Source: Odiellus spinosus
Taxonomy: Eukaryota; Arthropoda; Arachnida; Opiliones; Phalangiidae
Direction of reading: 5' to 3'
Length of the DNA stretch: 64,000 nucleotides
NCBI GenBank assembly: GCA_963920705.1
Contig: OY987233.1
Span: 1,054,001-1,118,000 of the forward strand
The notes under the pieces are model-generated. The model ran no database searches and had not been told where the DNA came from. It saw only the letters and a list, made by a program, of their open reading frames with translations. Each line of letters begins with the position of its first letter. Positions within the stretch are counted from its first letter, which is position 1. This document shows, one piece after another, positions 1-13,050 of this stretch. The position numbers and the translations under genes were made by a program.

Positions 1-1625
1 CTACACTTGACAAATCTGTGGATCTAAACTTTAAAAATTTGTGGATCTACACTTGGGAAATTTGTGGATTTATACTTGGAAAATTTGTGGATTTATACTT
101 GGGAAATTTGTGGATTTATACTTGGGAAATTTGTGGATATATACTTGGGAAATTTGTGGATTTATACTTGGGAAATTTGTATATTTAAACTTAAGAAATT
201 TGTGGATTTATACTTGGGAAATTTGTGGATTTATACTTGGGAAATTTGTGGATTTATACTTGGGAAATTTGTGGATTTTCTCTTGGCAAATTTGTAGATT
301 TATACTTGGGAAAATTGTGGATTTATATTTGGGAAATTTGTGGATTTATACTTAGGAAATTTGTGGATCTATACTTGGGAAATTTGTGGATTTATACTTG
401 GGAAATTTGTGGATTTATACTTGGGAAATTTGTATATTTATACTTGGGAAATTTGTATATTTATACTTAAGAAATTTGTGGATTTATACTTGGGAAATTT
501 GTGGATTTATACTTGGGAAATTTGTGGATTTATACTTGGGAAATTTGTGGATTTATACTAAGGAAATTTGTGGATTTACACTTGGCAAATTTGTGGATCT
601 ACACTTGGCAAATTTATGGATCTACACTTGGCAAATTTTGTGGATCTACACTTGGCAAATTTGTGGATCTAAACTTTAAAAATTTGTGGATCTACACTTG
701 GGAAATTTGTGGATTTACACTTGGCAAATTTGTGGATCTACACTTGGTAAATTTGTGGATCTACACTTGGCAAATTTGTGGATCTACACTTGGTAAATTT
801 GTGGATCTACACTTGGCAAATTTGTGGATCTACAGTTGGCAAATTTGTGGATCTACACTTATGAAATTTGTGGATTTACACTTGGCAAATTTGTTTATCT
901 ACACTTGGTAAATTTGTGGATCTACACTTGGGAAATTTGTGGATCTACACTTGGGAAATTTGTGGATCTACACTTACAAATTTGTGGATCTACACTTGGC
1001 AAATCTGTGGATCTAAACTTACAAATTTGTGGATCTACACTTGGGAAATTTGTGGATTTATACTTGGAAAATTTGTGGATTTATAATTGGGAAATTTGTG
1101 GATTTATACTTGGGAAATTTGTGGATTTATACTTGGGAAATTTGTATATTTATACTTAAGAAATTTGTGGATTTATACTTGGGAAATTTGTGGATTTATA
1201 CTTGGGAAATTTGTGGATTTATACTTAGGAAATTTGTGGATTTTCTCTTGGCAAATTTGTAGATTTATACTTGGGAAAATTGTGGATTTATATTTGGGAA
1301 ATTTGTGGATTTATATTGGGGAAATTTGTGGATTTATACTTGGGAAATTTGTGGATTTATACTTAGGAAATTTGTGGATTTATACTTGGGAAATTTGTGG
1401 ATTTATACTTAGGAAATTTGTGGATTTACACTTGGCAAATTTGTGGATCTACACTTACAAATTTGTGGATCTACACTTACAAATTTGTGGATCTACACTT
1501 GGCAAATCTGTGGATCTAAACTTTAAAAATTTGTGGATCTACACTTGGGAAATTTGTGGATTTATACTTGGAAAATTTGTGGATTTATACTTGGGAAATT
1601 TGTGGATTTATACTTGGGAAATTTG
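1..1625. repeat. Segmental duplicate A, copy 1 (offset 4,805 bp)
   Basis: This segment matches 4,806-6,430. The match includes a rare ACTTGACAAATCTG at the very start, a 22-bp CTAAACTTACAAATTTG near 1,013, TTATAATTGGG near 1,081 and CTACACTTATGAAA near 853. The first difference I noticed is A/T at 1,621 against 6,426, and block structure diverges from about 1,645. The left end is cut by the window, so the true duplicate may be longer. 4,805 is 209 monomers minus 2 bp. Confidence 0.88.
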
Positions 1626-2527
1626 TGGATTTATACTTGGGAAATTTGTGGATTTATACTTGGGAAATTTGTATATTTATACTTAGGAAATTTGTGGATT
1701 TATACTTGGGAAATTTGTGGATTTATACTTAGGAAATTTGTGGATTTATACTTGGGAAATTTGTGGATTTATACTTGGGAAATTTGTGGATTTATACTTG
1801 GGAAATTTGTGGATTTATACTTGGGAAATTTGTATATTTGTACTTAAGAAATTTGTGGATTTATACTTGGGAAATTTGTGGATTTATACTTGGGAAATTT
1901 GTGGATTTATACTTAGGAAATTTGTGGATTTTCTCTTGGCAAATTTGTAGATTTATACTTGGGAAAATTGTGGATTTATATTTGGGAAATTTGTGGATTT
2001 ATATTGGGGAAATTTGTGGATTTATATTGGGGAAATTTGTGGATTTAGACTTGGGAAATTTGTGGATTTATACTTAGGAAATTTGTGGATTTACACTTGG
2101 CAAATTTGTGGATCTACACTTGGCAAATTTGTGGATCTACACTTGGCAAATTTATGGATCTACACTTGGCAAATTTTGTGGATCTACACTTGGCAAATTT
2201 GTGGATCTAAACTTTAAAAATTTGTGGATCTACACTTGGGAAATTTGTGGATTTACACTTGGAAAATTTGTGGATCTACACTTGGTAAATTTGTGGATCT
2301 ACACTTGGCAAATTTGTGGATCTACACTTGGTAAATTTGTGGATCTACACTTGGCAAATTTGTGGATCTACAGTTGGCAAATTTGTGGATCTACACTTGG
2401 GAAATTTGTGGATTTACACTTGGCAAATTTGTTTATCTACACTTGGTAAATTTGTGGATCTACACTTGGGAAATTGGTGGATCTACACTTGGGAAATTTG
2501 TGGATCTACACTTACAAATTTGTGGAT

Positions 2528-3093
2528 CTACACTTGGCAAATCTGTGGATCTAAACTTTAAAAATTTGTGGATCTACACTTGGGAAATTTGTGGATTTAT
2601 ACTTGGAAAATTTGTGGATTTATACTTGGGAAATTTGTGGATTTATACTTGGGAAATTTGTGGATATATACTTGGGAAATTTGTGGATTTAAACTTGGGA
2701 AATTTGTATATTTATACTTAAGAAATTTGTGGATTTATACTTGGGAAATTTGTGGATTTATACTTGGGAAATTTGTGGATTTATACTTGGGAAATTTGTG
2801 GATTTTCTCTTGGCAAATTTGTAGATTTATACTTGGGAAAATTGTGGATTTATATTTGGGAAATTTGTGGATTTATACTTAGGAAATTTGTGGATCTATA
2901 CTTGGGAAATTTGTGGATTTATACTTGGGAAATTTGTGGATTTATACTTGGGAAATTTGTATATTTATACTTGGGAAATTTGTATATTTATACTTAAGAA
3001 ATTTGTGGATTTATACTTGGGAAATTTGTGGATTTATACTTGGGAAATTTGTGGATTTATACTTGGGAAATTTGTGGATTTATACTAAGGAAA
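2528..3093. repeat. Partial third copy of duplicate A (offset 2,527 bp from 1-566)
   Basis: K, the T block with F near 2,798, the GTATATTTATAC pair and the closing ACTAAGG follow the order of 1-566. A few monomers differ, for example GGATATATAC and GGATTTAAAC occupy shifted positions near 2,655-2,690. The copy ends where GGATTTACAC in copy 1 is replaced by another F monomer near 3,098. Confidence 0.75.
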
Positions 3094-3420
3094 TTTGTGG
3101 ATTTTCTCTTGGCAAATTTGTAGATTTATACTTGGGAAAATTGTGGATTTATATTTGGGAAATTTGTGGATTTATATTAGGGAAATTTGTGGATTTATAC
3201 TTGGGAAATTTGTGGATTTATACTTAGGAAATTTGTGGATTTACACTTGGCAAATTTGTGGATCTACACTTGGCAAATTTGTGGATCTACACTTGGCAAA
3301 TTTATGGATCTACACTTGGCAAATTTTGTGGATCTACACTTGGCAAATTTGTGGATCTACACTTGGGAAATTTGTGGATTTACACTTGGCAAATTTGTGG
3401 ATCTACACTTGGCAAATTTT

Positions 3421-4190
3421 GTGGATCTACACTTGGGAAATTTCTGGATTTATACTTGGAAAATTTGTGGATTTATACTTGGGAAATTTGTGGATTTATA
3501 CTTGGGAAATTTGTGGATATATACTTGGGAAATTTGTGGATTTATACTTGGGAAATTTGTATATTTAAACTTAAGAAATTTGTGGATTTATACTTGGGAA
3601 ATTTGTGGATTTATACTTGGGAAATTTGTGGATTTATACTTGGGAAATTTGTGGATTTTCTCTTAGCAAATTTGTAGATTTATACTTGGGAAAATTGTGG
3701 ATTTATATTTGGGAAATTTGTGGATTTATACTTAGGAAATTTGTGGATCTATACTTGGGAAATTTGTGGATTTATACTTGGGAAATTTGTGGATTTATAC
3801 TTGGGAAATTTGTATATTTATACTTATGAAATTTGTATATTTATACTTAAGAAATTTGTGGATTTATACTTGGGAAATTTGTGGATTTATACTTGGGAAA
3901 TTTGTGGATTTATACTTGGGAAATTTGTGGATTTATACTAAGGAAATTTGTGGATTTACACTTGGCAAATTTGTGGATCTACACTTGGCAAATTTATGGA
4001 TCTACACTTGGCAAATTTTGTGTATCTACACTTGGCAAATTTGTGGATCTAAACTTTAAAAATTTGTGGATCTACACTTGGGAAATTTGTGGATTTACAC
4101 TTGGCAAATTTGTGGATCTACACTTGGTAAATTTGTAGATCTACACTTGGCAAATTTGTGGATCTACACTTGGTAAATTTGTGGATCTAC
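3421..4190. repeat. Partial fourth copy of duplicate A (offset 3,380 bp from 41-810)
   Basis: The segment follows 41-810 monomer by monomer, with a few private changes: TTTCTGG near 3,443, CTTAGC for CTTGGC in the F monomer near 3,664, CTTATG near 3,825 and GTGTATCTACAC near 4,020. It loses register near 4,190 through loss of one monomer. Confidence 0.78.
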
Positions 4191-4805
4191 AGTTGGCAAA
4201 TTTGTGGATCTACACTTGGGAAATTTGTGGATTTACACTTGGCAAATTTGTTTATCTACACTTGGTAAATTTGTGGATCTACACTTGGGAAATTTGTGGA
4301 TCTACACTTGGGAAATTTGTGGATCTACACTTACAAATTTGTGGATCTACACTTGGCAAATCTGTGGATCTAAACTTTAAAAATTTGTGGATCTACACTT
4401 GGGAAATTTGTTGATTTATACTTGGAAAATTTGTGGATTTATACTTGGGAAATTTGTGGATTTATACTTGGGAAATTTGTGGATATATACTTGGGAAATT
4501 TGTGGATTTATACTTGGGAAATTTGTGGATCTACACTTGGTAAATTTGTGGATCTACACTTGGCAAATTTGTGGATCTACACTTGGTAAATTTGTGGATC
4601 TACACTTGGCAAATTTGTGGATCTACAGTTGGCAAATTTGTGGATCTACACTTGGGAAATTTGTGGATTTACACTTGGCAAATTTGTTTATCTACACTTG
4701 GTAAATTTGTGGATCTACACTTGGGAAATTTGTGGATCTACACTTGGGAAATTTGTGGATCTACACTTGGGAAATTTGTGGATCTACACTTACAAATTTG
4801 TGGAT

Positions 4806-6430
4806 CTACACTTGACAAATCTGTGGATCTAAACTTTAAAAATTTGTGGATCTACACTTGGGAAATTTGTGGATTTATACTTGGAAAATTTGTGGATTTA
4901 TACTTGGGAAATTTGTGGATTTATACTTGGGAAATTTGTGGATATATACTTGGGAAATTTGTGGATTTATACTTGGGAAATTTGTATATTTAAACTTAAG
5001 AAATTTGTGGATTTATACTTGGGAAATTTGTGGATTTATACTTGGGAAATTTGTGGATTTATACTTGGGAAATTTGTGGATTTTCTCTTGGCAAATTTGT
5101 AGATTTATACTTGGGAAAATTGTGGATTTATATTTGGGAAATTTGTGGATTTATACTTAGGAAATTTGTGGATCTATACTTGGGAAATTTGTGGATTTAT
5201 ACTTGGGAAATTTGTGGATTTATACTTGGGAAATTTGTATATTTATACTTGGGAAATTTGTATATTTATACTTAAGAAATTTGTGGATTTATACTTGGGA
5301 AATTTGTGGATTTATACTTGGGAAATTTGTGGATTTATACTTGGGAAATTTGTGGATTTATACTAAGGAAATTTGTGGATTTACACTTGGCAAATTTGTG
5401 GATCTACACTTGGCAAATTTATGGATCTACACTTGGCAAATTTTGTGGATCTACACTTGGCAAATTTGTGGATCTAAACTTTAAAAATTTGTGGATCTAC
5501 ACTTGGGAAATTTGTGGATTTACACTTGGCAAATTTGTGGATCTACACTTGGTAAATTTGTGGATCTACACTTGGCAAATTTGTGGATCTACACTTGGTA
5601 AATTTGTGGATCTACACTTGGCAAATTTGTGGATCTACAGTTGGCAAATTTGTGGATCTACACTTATGAAATTTGTGGATTTACACTTGGCAAATTTGTT
5701 TATCTACACTTGGTAAATTTGTGGATCTACACTTGGGAAATTTGTGGATCTACACTTGGGAAATTTGTGGATCTACACTTACAAATTTGTGGATCTACAC
5801 TTGGCAAATCTGTGGATCTAAACTTACAAATTTGTGGATCTACACTTGGGAAATTTGTGGATTTATACTTGGAAAATTTGTGGATTTATAATTGGGAAAT
5901 TTGTGGATTTATACTTGGGAAATTTGTGGATTTATACTTGGGAAATTTGTATATTTATACTTAAGAAATTTGTGGATTTATACTTGGGAAATTTGTGGAT
6001 TTATACTTGGGAAATTTGTGGATTTATACTTAGGAAATTTGTGGATTTTCTCTTGGCAAATTTGTAGATTTATACTTGGGAAAATTGTGGATTTATATTT
6101 GGGAAATTTGTGGATTTATATTGGGGAAATTTGTGGATTTATACTTGGGAAATTTGTGGATTTATACTTAGGAAATTTGTGGATTTATACTTGGGAAATT
6201 TGTGGATTTATACTTAGGAAATTTGTGGATTTACACTTGGCAAATTTGTGGATCTACACTTACAAATTTGTGGATCTACACTTACAAATTTGTGGATCTA
6301 CACTTGGCAAATCTGTGGATCTAAACTTTAAAAATTTGTGGATCTACACTTGGGAAATTTGTGGATTTATACTTGGAAAATTTGTGGATTTATACTTGGG
6401 AAATTTGTGGATTTATACTTGGGAATTTTG
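4806..6430. repeat. Segmental duplicate A, copy 2
   Basis: Near-identical partner of 1-1,625, carrying the same rare variants in the same order: TTATAATTGGG near 5,886, CTACACTTATGAAA near 5,658, and a pair of 22-bp CTTACAAATTT monomers near 6,255. Beyond 6,430 it enters a different T block, which continues to 7,025. Confidence 0.88.
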
Positions 6431-9400
6431 TGGATTTATACTTGGGAAATTTGTATATTTATACTTAAGAAATTGGTGGATTTATACTTGGGAAATTTGT
6501 GGATTTATACTTGGGAAATTTGTGGATTTATACTTGGGAAATTTGTGGATTTTCTCTTGGCAAATTTGTAGATTTATACTTGGGAAAATTGTGGATTTAT
6601 ATTTGGGAAATTTGTGGATTTATACTTAGGAAATTTGTGGATTTATACTTGGGAAATTTGTGGATTTATACTTGGTAAATTTGTGGATTTATACTTGGGA
6701 AATTTGTGGATTTATACTTGGGAAATTTGTGGATTTATACTTGGGAAATTTGTATATTTATACTTAAGAAATTTGTGGATTTATACTTGGGAAATTTGTG
6801 GATTTATACTTGGGAAATTTGTGGATTTATACTTGGGAAATTTGTGGATTTATACTTAGGAAATTTGTGGATTTTCTCTTGGCAAATTTGTAGATTTATA
6901 CTTGGGAAAATTGTGGATTTATATTTGGGAAATTTGTGAATTTATATTGGGGAAATTTGTGGATTTATACTTGGGAAATTTGTGGATTTATACTTAGGAA
7001 ATTTGTGGATTTATACTTGGGAAATTTGTGGATCTACACTTGGTAAATTTGTGGATCTACACTTGGCAAATTTGTGGATCTACAGTTGGCAAATTTGTGG
7101 ATCTACACTTGGGAAATTTGTGGATTTACACTTGGCAAATTTGTTTATCTACACTTGGTAAATTTGTGGATCTACACTTGGGAAATTTGTGGATCTACAC
7201 TTGGGAAATTTGTGGATCTACACTTACAAATTTGTGGATCTACACTTGGCAAATCTGTGGATCTAAACTTTAAAAATTTGTGGATCTACACTTGGGAAAT
7301 TTGTGGATTTATACTTGGAAAATTTGTGGATTTATACTTGGGAAATTTGTGGATTTATACTTGGGAAATTTGTGGACTTATACTTGGGAAATTTGTATAT
7401 TTATACTTAAGAAATTTGTGGATTTATACTTGGGAAATTTGTGGATTTATACTTGGGAAATTTGTGGATTTATACTTGGGAAATTTGTGGATTTATACTA
7501 AGGAAATTTGTGGATTTTCTCTTGGCAAATTTTAAGATTTATACTTGGGAAAATTGTGGATTTATATTTGGGAAATTTGTGGATTTATATTGGGGAAATT
7601 TGTGGATTTATACTTGGGAAATTTGTAGATTTATACTTGGGAAAATTGTGGATTTATATTTGGGAAATTTGTGGATTTATATTGGGGAAATTTGTGGATT
7701 TATACTTGGGAAATTTGTGGATTTACACTTAGTAAATTTGTGGATTTATACTTGGGAAACTTGTGGATTTATACTTAGGAAATTTGTGGATTTACACTTG
7801 GCAAATTTGTGGATCTACACTTGGTAAATTTGTGGATCTACACTTGGCAAATTTGTGGATCTACACTTGACAAATTTGTGGATCTACACTTGGCAAATTT
7901 GTGGATCTACACTTGGCAAATTTTGTGGATCTACACTTGGCAAATTTGTGGATCTAAACTTTAAAAATTTGTGGATCTACACTTGGGAAATTTGTGGATT
8001 TACACTTGGCAAATTTGTGGATCTACACTTGGTAAATTTGTGGATCTACACTTGGCAAATTTGTGGATCTACACTTGGTAAATTTGTGGATCTACACTTG
8101 GCAAATTTGTGGATCTACACTTGCTAAATTTGTGGATTTATACTTGGGAAATTTGTGGATTTATACTTAGGAAATTTGTGGATTTTGTCTTGGCAAATTT
8201 GTAGATTTATACTTGGGAAAATTGTGGATTTATATTTGGGAAATTTGTGGATTTATATTGGGGATATTTGTGGATTTATACTTGGGAAATTTGTGGATTT
8301 ATACTTCGGAAATTTGTGGATTTATACTTGGGAAATTTGTGGATTTATACTTGGCAAATTTGTGGATCTACACTTGGTAAATTTGTGGATCTACACTTGG
8401 CAAATTTGTGGATCTACACTTGGCAAATTTATGGATCTACACTTGGCAAATTTTGTGGATCTACACTTGGCAAATTTGTGGATCTAAACTTTAAAAATTT
8501 GTGGATCTACACTTGGGAAATTTGTGGATTTACACTTGGCAAATTTGTGGATCTACACTTGGTAAATTTGTGGATCTACACTTGGCAAATTTGTGGATCT
8601 ACACTTGGTAAATTTGTGGATCTACACTTGGCAAATTTGTGGATCTACAGTTGGCAAATTTGTGGATCTACACTTGGGAAATTTGTGGATTTACACTTGG
8701 CAAATTTGTTTATCTACACTTGGTAAATTTGTAGATCTACACTTGGGAAATTTGTGGATCTACACTTGGGAAATTTGTGGATCTACACTTACAAATTTGT
8801 GGATCTACACTTGGCAAATCTGTGGATATAAACTTTAAAAATTTGTGGATCTACACTTGGGAAATTTGTGGATTTATACTTGGAAAATTTGTGGATTTAT
8901 ACTTGGGAAATTTGTGGATTTATACTTGGGAAATGTGTGGATTTATACTTGGGAAATTTGTATATTTATACTTAAGAAATTTGTGGATTTATACTTGGGA
9001 AATTTGTGGATTTATACTTGGAAAATTTGTGGATTTATACTTGGGAAATTTGTGGATTTATACTTAGGAAATTTGTGGATTTTCTCTTGGCAAATTTGTA
9101 GATTTATACTTGGGAAAATTGTGGATTTATATTTGGGAAATTTGTGGATTTATATTGGGGAAATTTGTGGATTTATACTTGGGAAATTTGTGGATTTATA
9201 CTTAGGAAATTTGTGGATTTATACTTGGGAAATTTGTGGATTTATACTTAGGAAATTTGTGGATTTACACTTGGCAAATTTGTGGATCTACACTTACAAA
9301 TTTGTGGATCTACACTTACAAATTTGTGGATCTACACTTGGCAAATCTGTGGATCTAAACTTTAAAAATTTGTGGATCTACACTTGGGAAATTTGTGGAT

Positions 9401-12400
9401 TTATACTTGGAAAATTTGTGGATTTATACTTGGGAAATTTGTGGATTTATACTTGGGAATTTTGTGGATTTATACTTGGGAAATTTGTATATTTATACTT
9501 AAGAAATTTGTGGATTTATACTTGGGAAATTTGTGGATTTATACTTGGGAAATTTGTGGATTTATACTTGGGAAATTTGTGGATTTTCTCTTGGCAAATT
9601 TGTAGATTTATACTTGGGAAAATTGTGGATTTATATTTGGGAAATTTGTGGATTTATACTTGGGAAATTTGTGGATTTATACTTGGGAAATTTGTGGATT
9701 TATACTTGGGAAATTTGTGGATTTATACTTGGGAAATTTGTGGATTTATACTTGGGAAATTTGTAGATTTATACTTGGGAAATTTGTATATTTATATTTA
9801 AGAAATTTGTGGATTTATACTTGGGAAATTTGTGGATTTATACTTGGGAAATTTGTGGATTTATACTTGGGAAATTTGTGGATTTATACTTAGGAAATTT
9901 GTGGATTTTCTCTTGGCAAATTTGTAGATTTATACTTGGGAAAATTGTGGATTTATATTTGGGAAATTTGTGGATTTATATTGGGGAAATTTGTGGATTT
10001 ATACTTGGGAAATTTGTGGATTTATACTTAGGAAATTTGTGGATTTATACTTGGGAAATTTGTGGATTTATACTTGGCAAATTTGTGGATCTACACTTGG
10101 TAAATTTGTGGATCTACACTTGGCAAATTTGTGGATCTACACTTGGCAAATTTATGGATCTACACTTGGCAAATTTTGTGGATCTACACTTGGCAAATTT
10201 GTGGATCTAAACTTTAAAAATTTGTGGATCTACACTTGGGAAATTTGTGGATTTACACTTGGCAAATTTGTGGATCTACACTTGGTAAATTTGTGGATCT
10301 ACACTTGGAAAATTTGTGGATCTACACTTGGTAAATTTGTGGATCTACACTTGGCAAATTTGTGGATCTACAGTTGGCAAATTTGTGGATCTACACTTGG
10401 GAAATTTGTGGATTTACACTTGTCAAATTTGTTTATCTACACTTGGTAAATTTGTGGATCTACACTTGGGAAATTTGTGGATCTACACTTGGGAAATTTG
10501 TGGATCTACACTTACAAATTTGTGGATCTACACTTGGCAAATCTGTGGATCTAAACTTTAAAAATTTGTGGATCTACACTTGGGAAATTTGTGGATTTAT
10601 ACTTGGAAAATTTGTGGATTTATACTTGGGAAATTTGTGGATTTATACTTGGGAAATTTGTGGATTTATACTTGGGAAATTTTTATATTTATACTTAAGA
10701 AATTTGTGGATTTATACTTGGGAAATTTGTGGATTTATACTTGGGAAATTTGTGGATTTATACTTGGGAAATTTGTGGATTTATACTTAGGAAATTTGTG
10801 GATTTTCTCTTGGCAAATTTGTAGATTTATACTTGGGAAAATTGTGGATTTATATTTGGGAAATTTGTGGATTTATATTGGGGAAATTTGTGGATTTATA
10901 CATGGGAAATTTGTGGATTTATACTTGGCAAATTTGTGGATCTACACTTGGTAAATTTGTGGATCTACACTTGGCAAATTTGTGGATCTACACTTGGCAA
11001 ATTTATGGATCTACACTTGGCAAATTTTGTGGATCTACACTTGGCAAATTTGTGGATCTAAACTTTAAAAATTTGTGGATCTACACTTGGGAAATTTGTG
11101 GATTTACACTTGTCAAATTTGTGGATCTACACTTGGTAAATTTGTGGATCTACACTTGGCAAATTTGTGGATCTACACTTGGTAAATTTGTGGATCTACA
11201 CTTGGCAAATTTGTGGATCTACAGTTGGGAAATTTGTGGATTTACACTTGGCAAATATGTTTATCTACACTTGGTAAATTTGTGGATCTACACTTGGGAA
11301 ATTTGTGGATCTACACTTACAAATTTGTGGATCTACACTTGGCAAATCTGTGGATCTAAACTTTAAAAATTTGTGGATCTACACTTGGGAAATTTGTGGA
11401 TTTATACTTGGAAAATTTGTGGATTTATACTTGGGAAATTTGTGGATTTATACTTGGGAAATTTGTGGATTTATACTTGGGAAATTTGTATATTTATACT
11501 TAAGAAATTTGTGGATTTATACTTGGGAAATTTGTGGATTTATACTTGGGAAATTTGTGGATTTATACTTGGGAAATTTGTGGATTTATACTTAGGAAAT
11601 TTGTGGATTTTCTCTTGGCAAATTTGTAGATTTATACTTGGGAAAATTTGTGGATTTATACTTGGGAAATTTGTGGATTTATACTTAGGAAATTTGTGGA
11701 TTTATACTTAGGAAATTTGTGGATTTATACTTAGGAAATTTGTGGATTTACACTTGGCAAATTTGTGGATCTACACTTGGTAAATTTGTGGATCTACACT
11801 TGGCAAATTTGTGGAACTACTCTTGGCAAATTTGTGGATCTACACTTGGCAAATTTTGTGGATCTACACTTGGCAAATTTGTGGATCTAAACTTTAAAAA
11901 TTTGTGGATCTACACTTGGGAAATTTGTGGATCTACACTTGGCAAATTTGTGGATCTACACTTGGTAAATTTGTGGATCTACACTTGGCAAATTTGTGGA
12001 TCTACAGTTGGCAAATTTGTGGATCTACACTTGGGAAATTTGTGGATTTACACTTGGCAAATTTGTGGATCTACACTTGGGAAATTTGTGGATCTACACT
12101 TACAAATTTGTGGATCTACACTTGGCAAATCTGTGGATCTAAACTTTAAAAATTTGTGGATCTACACTTGGGAAATTTGAGAATTTATACTTGGGAAATT
12201 TGTGGATTTATACTTGGGAAATTTGTGGATTTATACTTGGGAAATTTGTGGATTTATACTTGGGAAATTTGTATATTTATACTTAAGAAATTTGTGGATT
12301 TATACTTGGGAAATTTGTGGATTTATACTTGGGAAATTTGTGGATTTATACTTGGGAAATTTGTGGATTTATACTTAGGAAATTTGTGGATTTTCTCTTG

Positions 12401-13050
12401 GCAAATTTGTAGATTTATACTTGGGAAAATTGTGGATTTATATTTGGGAAATTTGTGGATTTATATTGGGGAAATTTGTGGATTTATACTTGGGAAATTT
12501 GTGGATTTATACTTAGGAAATTTGTGGATTTATACTTGGGAAATTTGTGGATTTATACTTGGCAAATTTGTGGATCTACACTTGGTAAATTTGTGGATCT
12601 ACACTTGGCAAATTTGTGGATCTACACTCGGCAAATTTGTGGATCTACACTTGGCAAATTTTGTGGATCTACACTTGGCAAATTTGTGGATCTAAACTTT
12701 AAAAATTTGTGGATCTACACTTGGGAAATTTGTGGATTTACACTTGGCAAATTTGTGGATCTACACTTGGTAAATTTGTGGATCTACACTTGGCAAATTT
12801 GTGGATCTACACTTGGTAAATTTGTGGATCTACACTTGGCAAATTTGTGGATCTACAGTTGGCAAATTTGTGGATCTACACTTGGGAAATTTGTGGATTT
12901 ACACTTGGCAAATTTGTTTATCTACACTTGGTAAATTTGTGGATCTACACTTGGGAAATTTGTGGATCTACACTTGGGAAATTTTTGGATCTACACTTAC
13001 AAATTTGTGGATCTACACTTGGCAAATCTGTGGATCTAAACTTTAAAAAT

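Larger units (their letters stand above)
1..13050. repeat. Domain Ia: alternating T-type and C-type blocks
   Basis: T-type blocks lie at roughly 55-575, 1050-1420, 1553-2090, 2593-3235, 3443-3950, 4408-4525, 4868-5385, 5853-6230, 6363-7025, 7303-7795, 8128-8355, 8863-9260, 9398-10085, 10592-10930, 11395-11745 and 12170-12565. C-type monomers fill the gaps. Most T blocks contain the F landmark (near 271, 1236, 1924, 2798, 3098, 3651, 5076, 6041, 6545, 6867, 7511, 8178, 9075, 9579, 9900, 10797, 11604, 12387). C-to-T changes usually follow a K monomer plus one canonical C monomer. T-to-C changes pass through CTTAGG and then a hybrid GGATTTACAC. The domain is set apart by AAATCTGTGG immediately before K, last seen near 13,029, and by a 22-bp monomer with CACTTACAAATTT. 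Confidence 0.9.
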
